Source of the DNA: Macrococcoides bohemicum
GTDB taxonomy: Bacteria; Bacillota; Bacilli; Staphylococcales; Staphylococcaceae
Assembly (NCBI RefSeq): GCF_003259675.1
Contig: NZ_PZJG01000004.1
Coordinates: 124,001-188,000 of the forward strand
Length of the DNA: 64,000 nt
Reading direction: 5' to 3'
Part shown: piece after piece, positions 63,608 through 64,000 of the stretch
Position numbering within the stretch: position 1 is the stretch's first letter
Layout of the letters: each line of letters starts with the position of its first letter
Made by a program: the position numbers and the translations under genes
Notes under the pieces: model-generated
Databases searched by the model: none
What the model was told of the DNA's origin: nothing
Seen by the model: only the letters and a program-made list of their open reading frames with translations

Positions 63608-64000
63608 TTAGTCTCTAATCTCACTACGTTGTTCTGAGTAAAACTTTTGAGCTTCTTTTATTTCTTCTCGAATTTCAGACATTTCTTCATCTAATAGATA
63701 TGCTGCTTCTGCTGCACGCTCTAGACGATTTTGAATTTCTGGTGGATAGTCTCCTGCATATTTATAACGTAAAGTATGCTCAATTGTTGCCCAGAAGTTC
63801 ATCGCTAACGTCCTTATTTGTATTTCTGCCAGTATAAATTTTTGACCTGTTAATGTTTCAATTGGATATTTAATAATGACATGGTATGAGCGATAACCAC
63901 TTTCTTTTGTATCTTTAATATAATCACGTTCTTCAACTACTTCAAAATCATTTCTATTTCGCAACATCTGTACAACAACATCTATATCATCAACGAATTG
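63608..64000 (-). CDS. relQ: RelQ small alarmone synthetase, 5' end cut by window
   Basis: The C-terminal 130 residues of a (p)ppGpp synthetase; the gene continues past the right edge. The reading frame is open to the edge (QFVDDIDVVVQMLRNR), so the Met at 63967 is internal. Seen: ERDYIKDTKESGYRSYHVIIKYP and AEIQIRTLAMNFWATIEHTLRYKY, which carry the synthetase motifs with the substrate-binding Tyr and Glu-x-Gln-x-Arg. There is no hydrolase domain in the visible part. It is the first visible gene of the operon relQ-ppnK-rluD-mgtE-cpaA. Confidence 0.93.
   Translation of the reverse strand, partial: QFVDDIDVVVQMLRNRNDFEVVEERDYIKDTKESGYRSYHVIIKYPIETLTGQKFILAEIQIRTLAMNFWATIEHTLRYKYAGDYPPEIQNRLERAAEAAYLLDEEMSEIREEIKEAQKFYSEQRSEIRD

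Overview
The window is low-GC Firmicute DNA, most probably from the Staphylococcaceae and plausibly Macrococcus or a divergent Staphylococcus. The evidence is the gene order relQ-ppnK-rluD-mgtE-cpaA-fabI, the ugtP-ltaA pair, a MurE carrying the DNPA motif of L-lysine-adding enzymes, an Atl-type autolysin, and a capsule locus of the S. aureus type 5/8 family. Family calls rest on recognised motifs and remembered family sequences; no database search was possible.

Left part (1-15232, all minus strand): a Wzx/Wzy-type capsule locus. Transcription starts at capA (13770) and runs leftward through capA, capB, capD, capE, capF, capG, an O-acetyltransferase, a glycosyltransferase, a flippase (Wzx), a polymerase (Wzy), capO, a CapL/WbuB-like glycosyltransferase and a truncated NAD(P)-binding gene at the window edge. 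CapE/F/G should supply UDP-L-FucNAc, and CapO should supply UDP-ManNAcA. A second capO (13979-15232) sits just upstream of capA with its own terminator. The phosphatase capC is not in its usual place, and no initiating sugar-phosphate transferase (capM), capN or capP is visible.

Middle part (15487-28960, minus strand): a second surface-polymer cluster that uses a TagGH-like ABC exporter instead of Wzx/Wzy. Behind tagGH lie an acyltransferase remnant, two GT4 glycosyltransferases, a GW/SH3-like coiled-coil protein, a two-domain CgeB/GT2 glycosyltransferase, two unrelated serine alpha/beta-hydrolases, a heparinase II/III-type lyase without signal peptide and an asparagine-synthetase-like ligase without the glutaminase cysteine. 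This is the most unusual part of the window. Intrinsic terminators cut it into several units, and one terminator lies directly in front of a ribosome binding site. A divergent LCP (LytR-CpsA-Psr) gene at 29302, which would attach such polymers to the wall, starts the plus-strand block, followed by a DUF2538 gene and an Atl-like autolysin with 60-bp tandem repeats.

Right part (34.6-64 kb): mostly core genes. A MarR regulator, an acyltransferase and a RocB-like M20 peptidase precede comK, which is divergent from a SigS-like sigma factor. Next come a DUF2187 gene, a CPBP-like protein and a metallophosphatase-like protein that both lack most catalytic residues, and an orphan sensor kinase. Then follow ktr (K+), htrA, terC, prfC, yueH, murE, an ABC exporter, ugtP-ltaA with gtaB (glycolipid anchor of lipoteichoic acid), an AI-2E-type permease, an esterase, yjcG, fabI (with a FapR-like operator) and the operon relQ-ppnK-rluD-mgtE-cpaA. 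The window therefore joins two accessory polysaccharide systems to the core envelope-precursor and ion/second-messenger genes. No tRNA, rRNA, insertion sequence or CRISPR array was seen.
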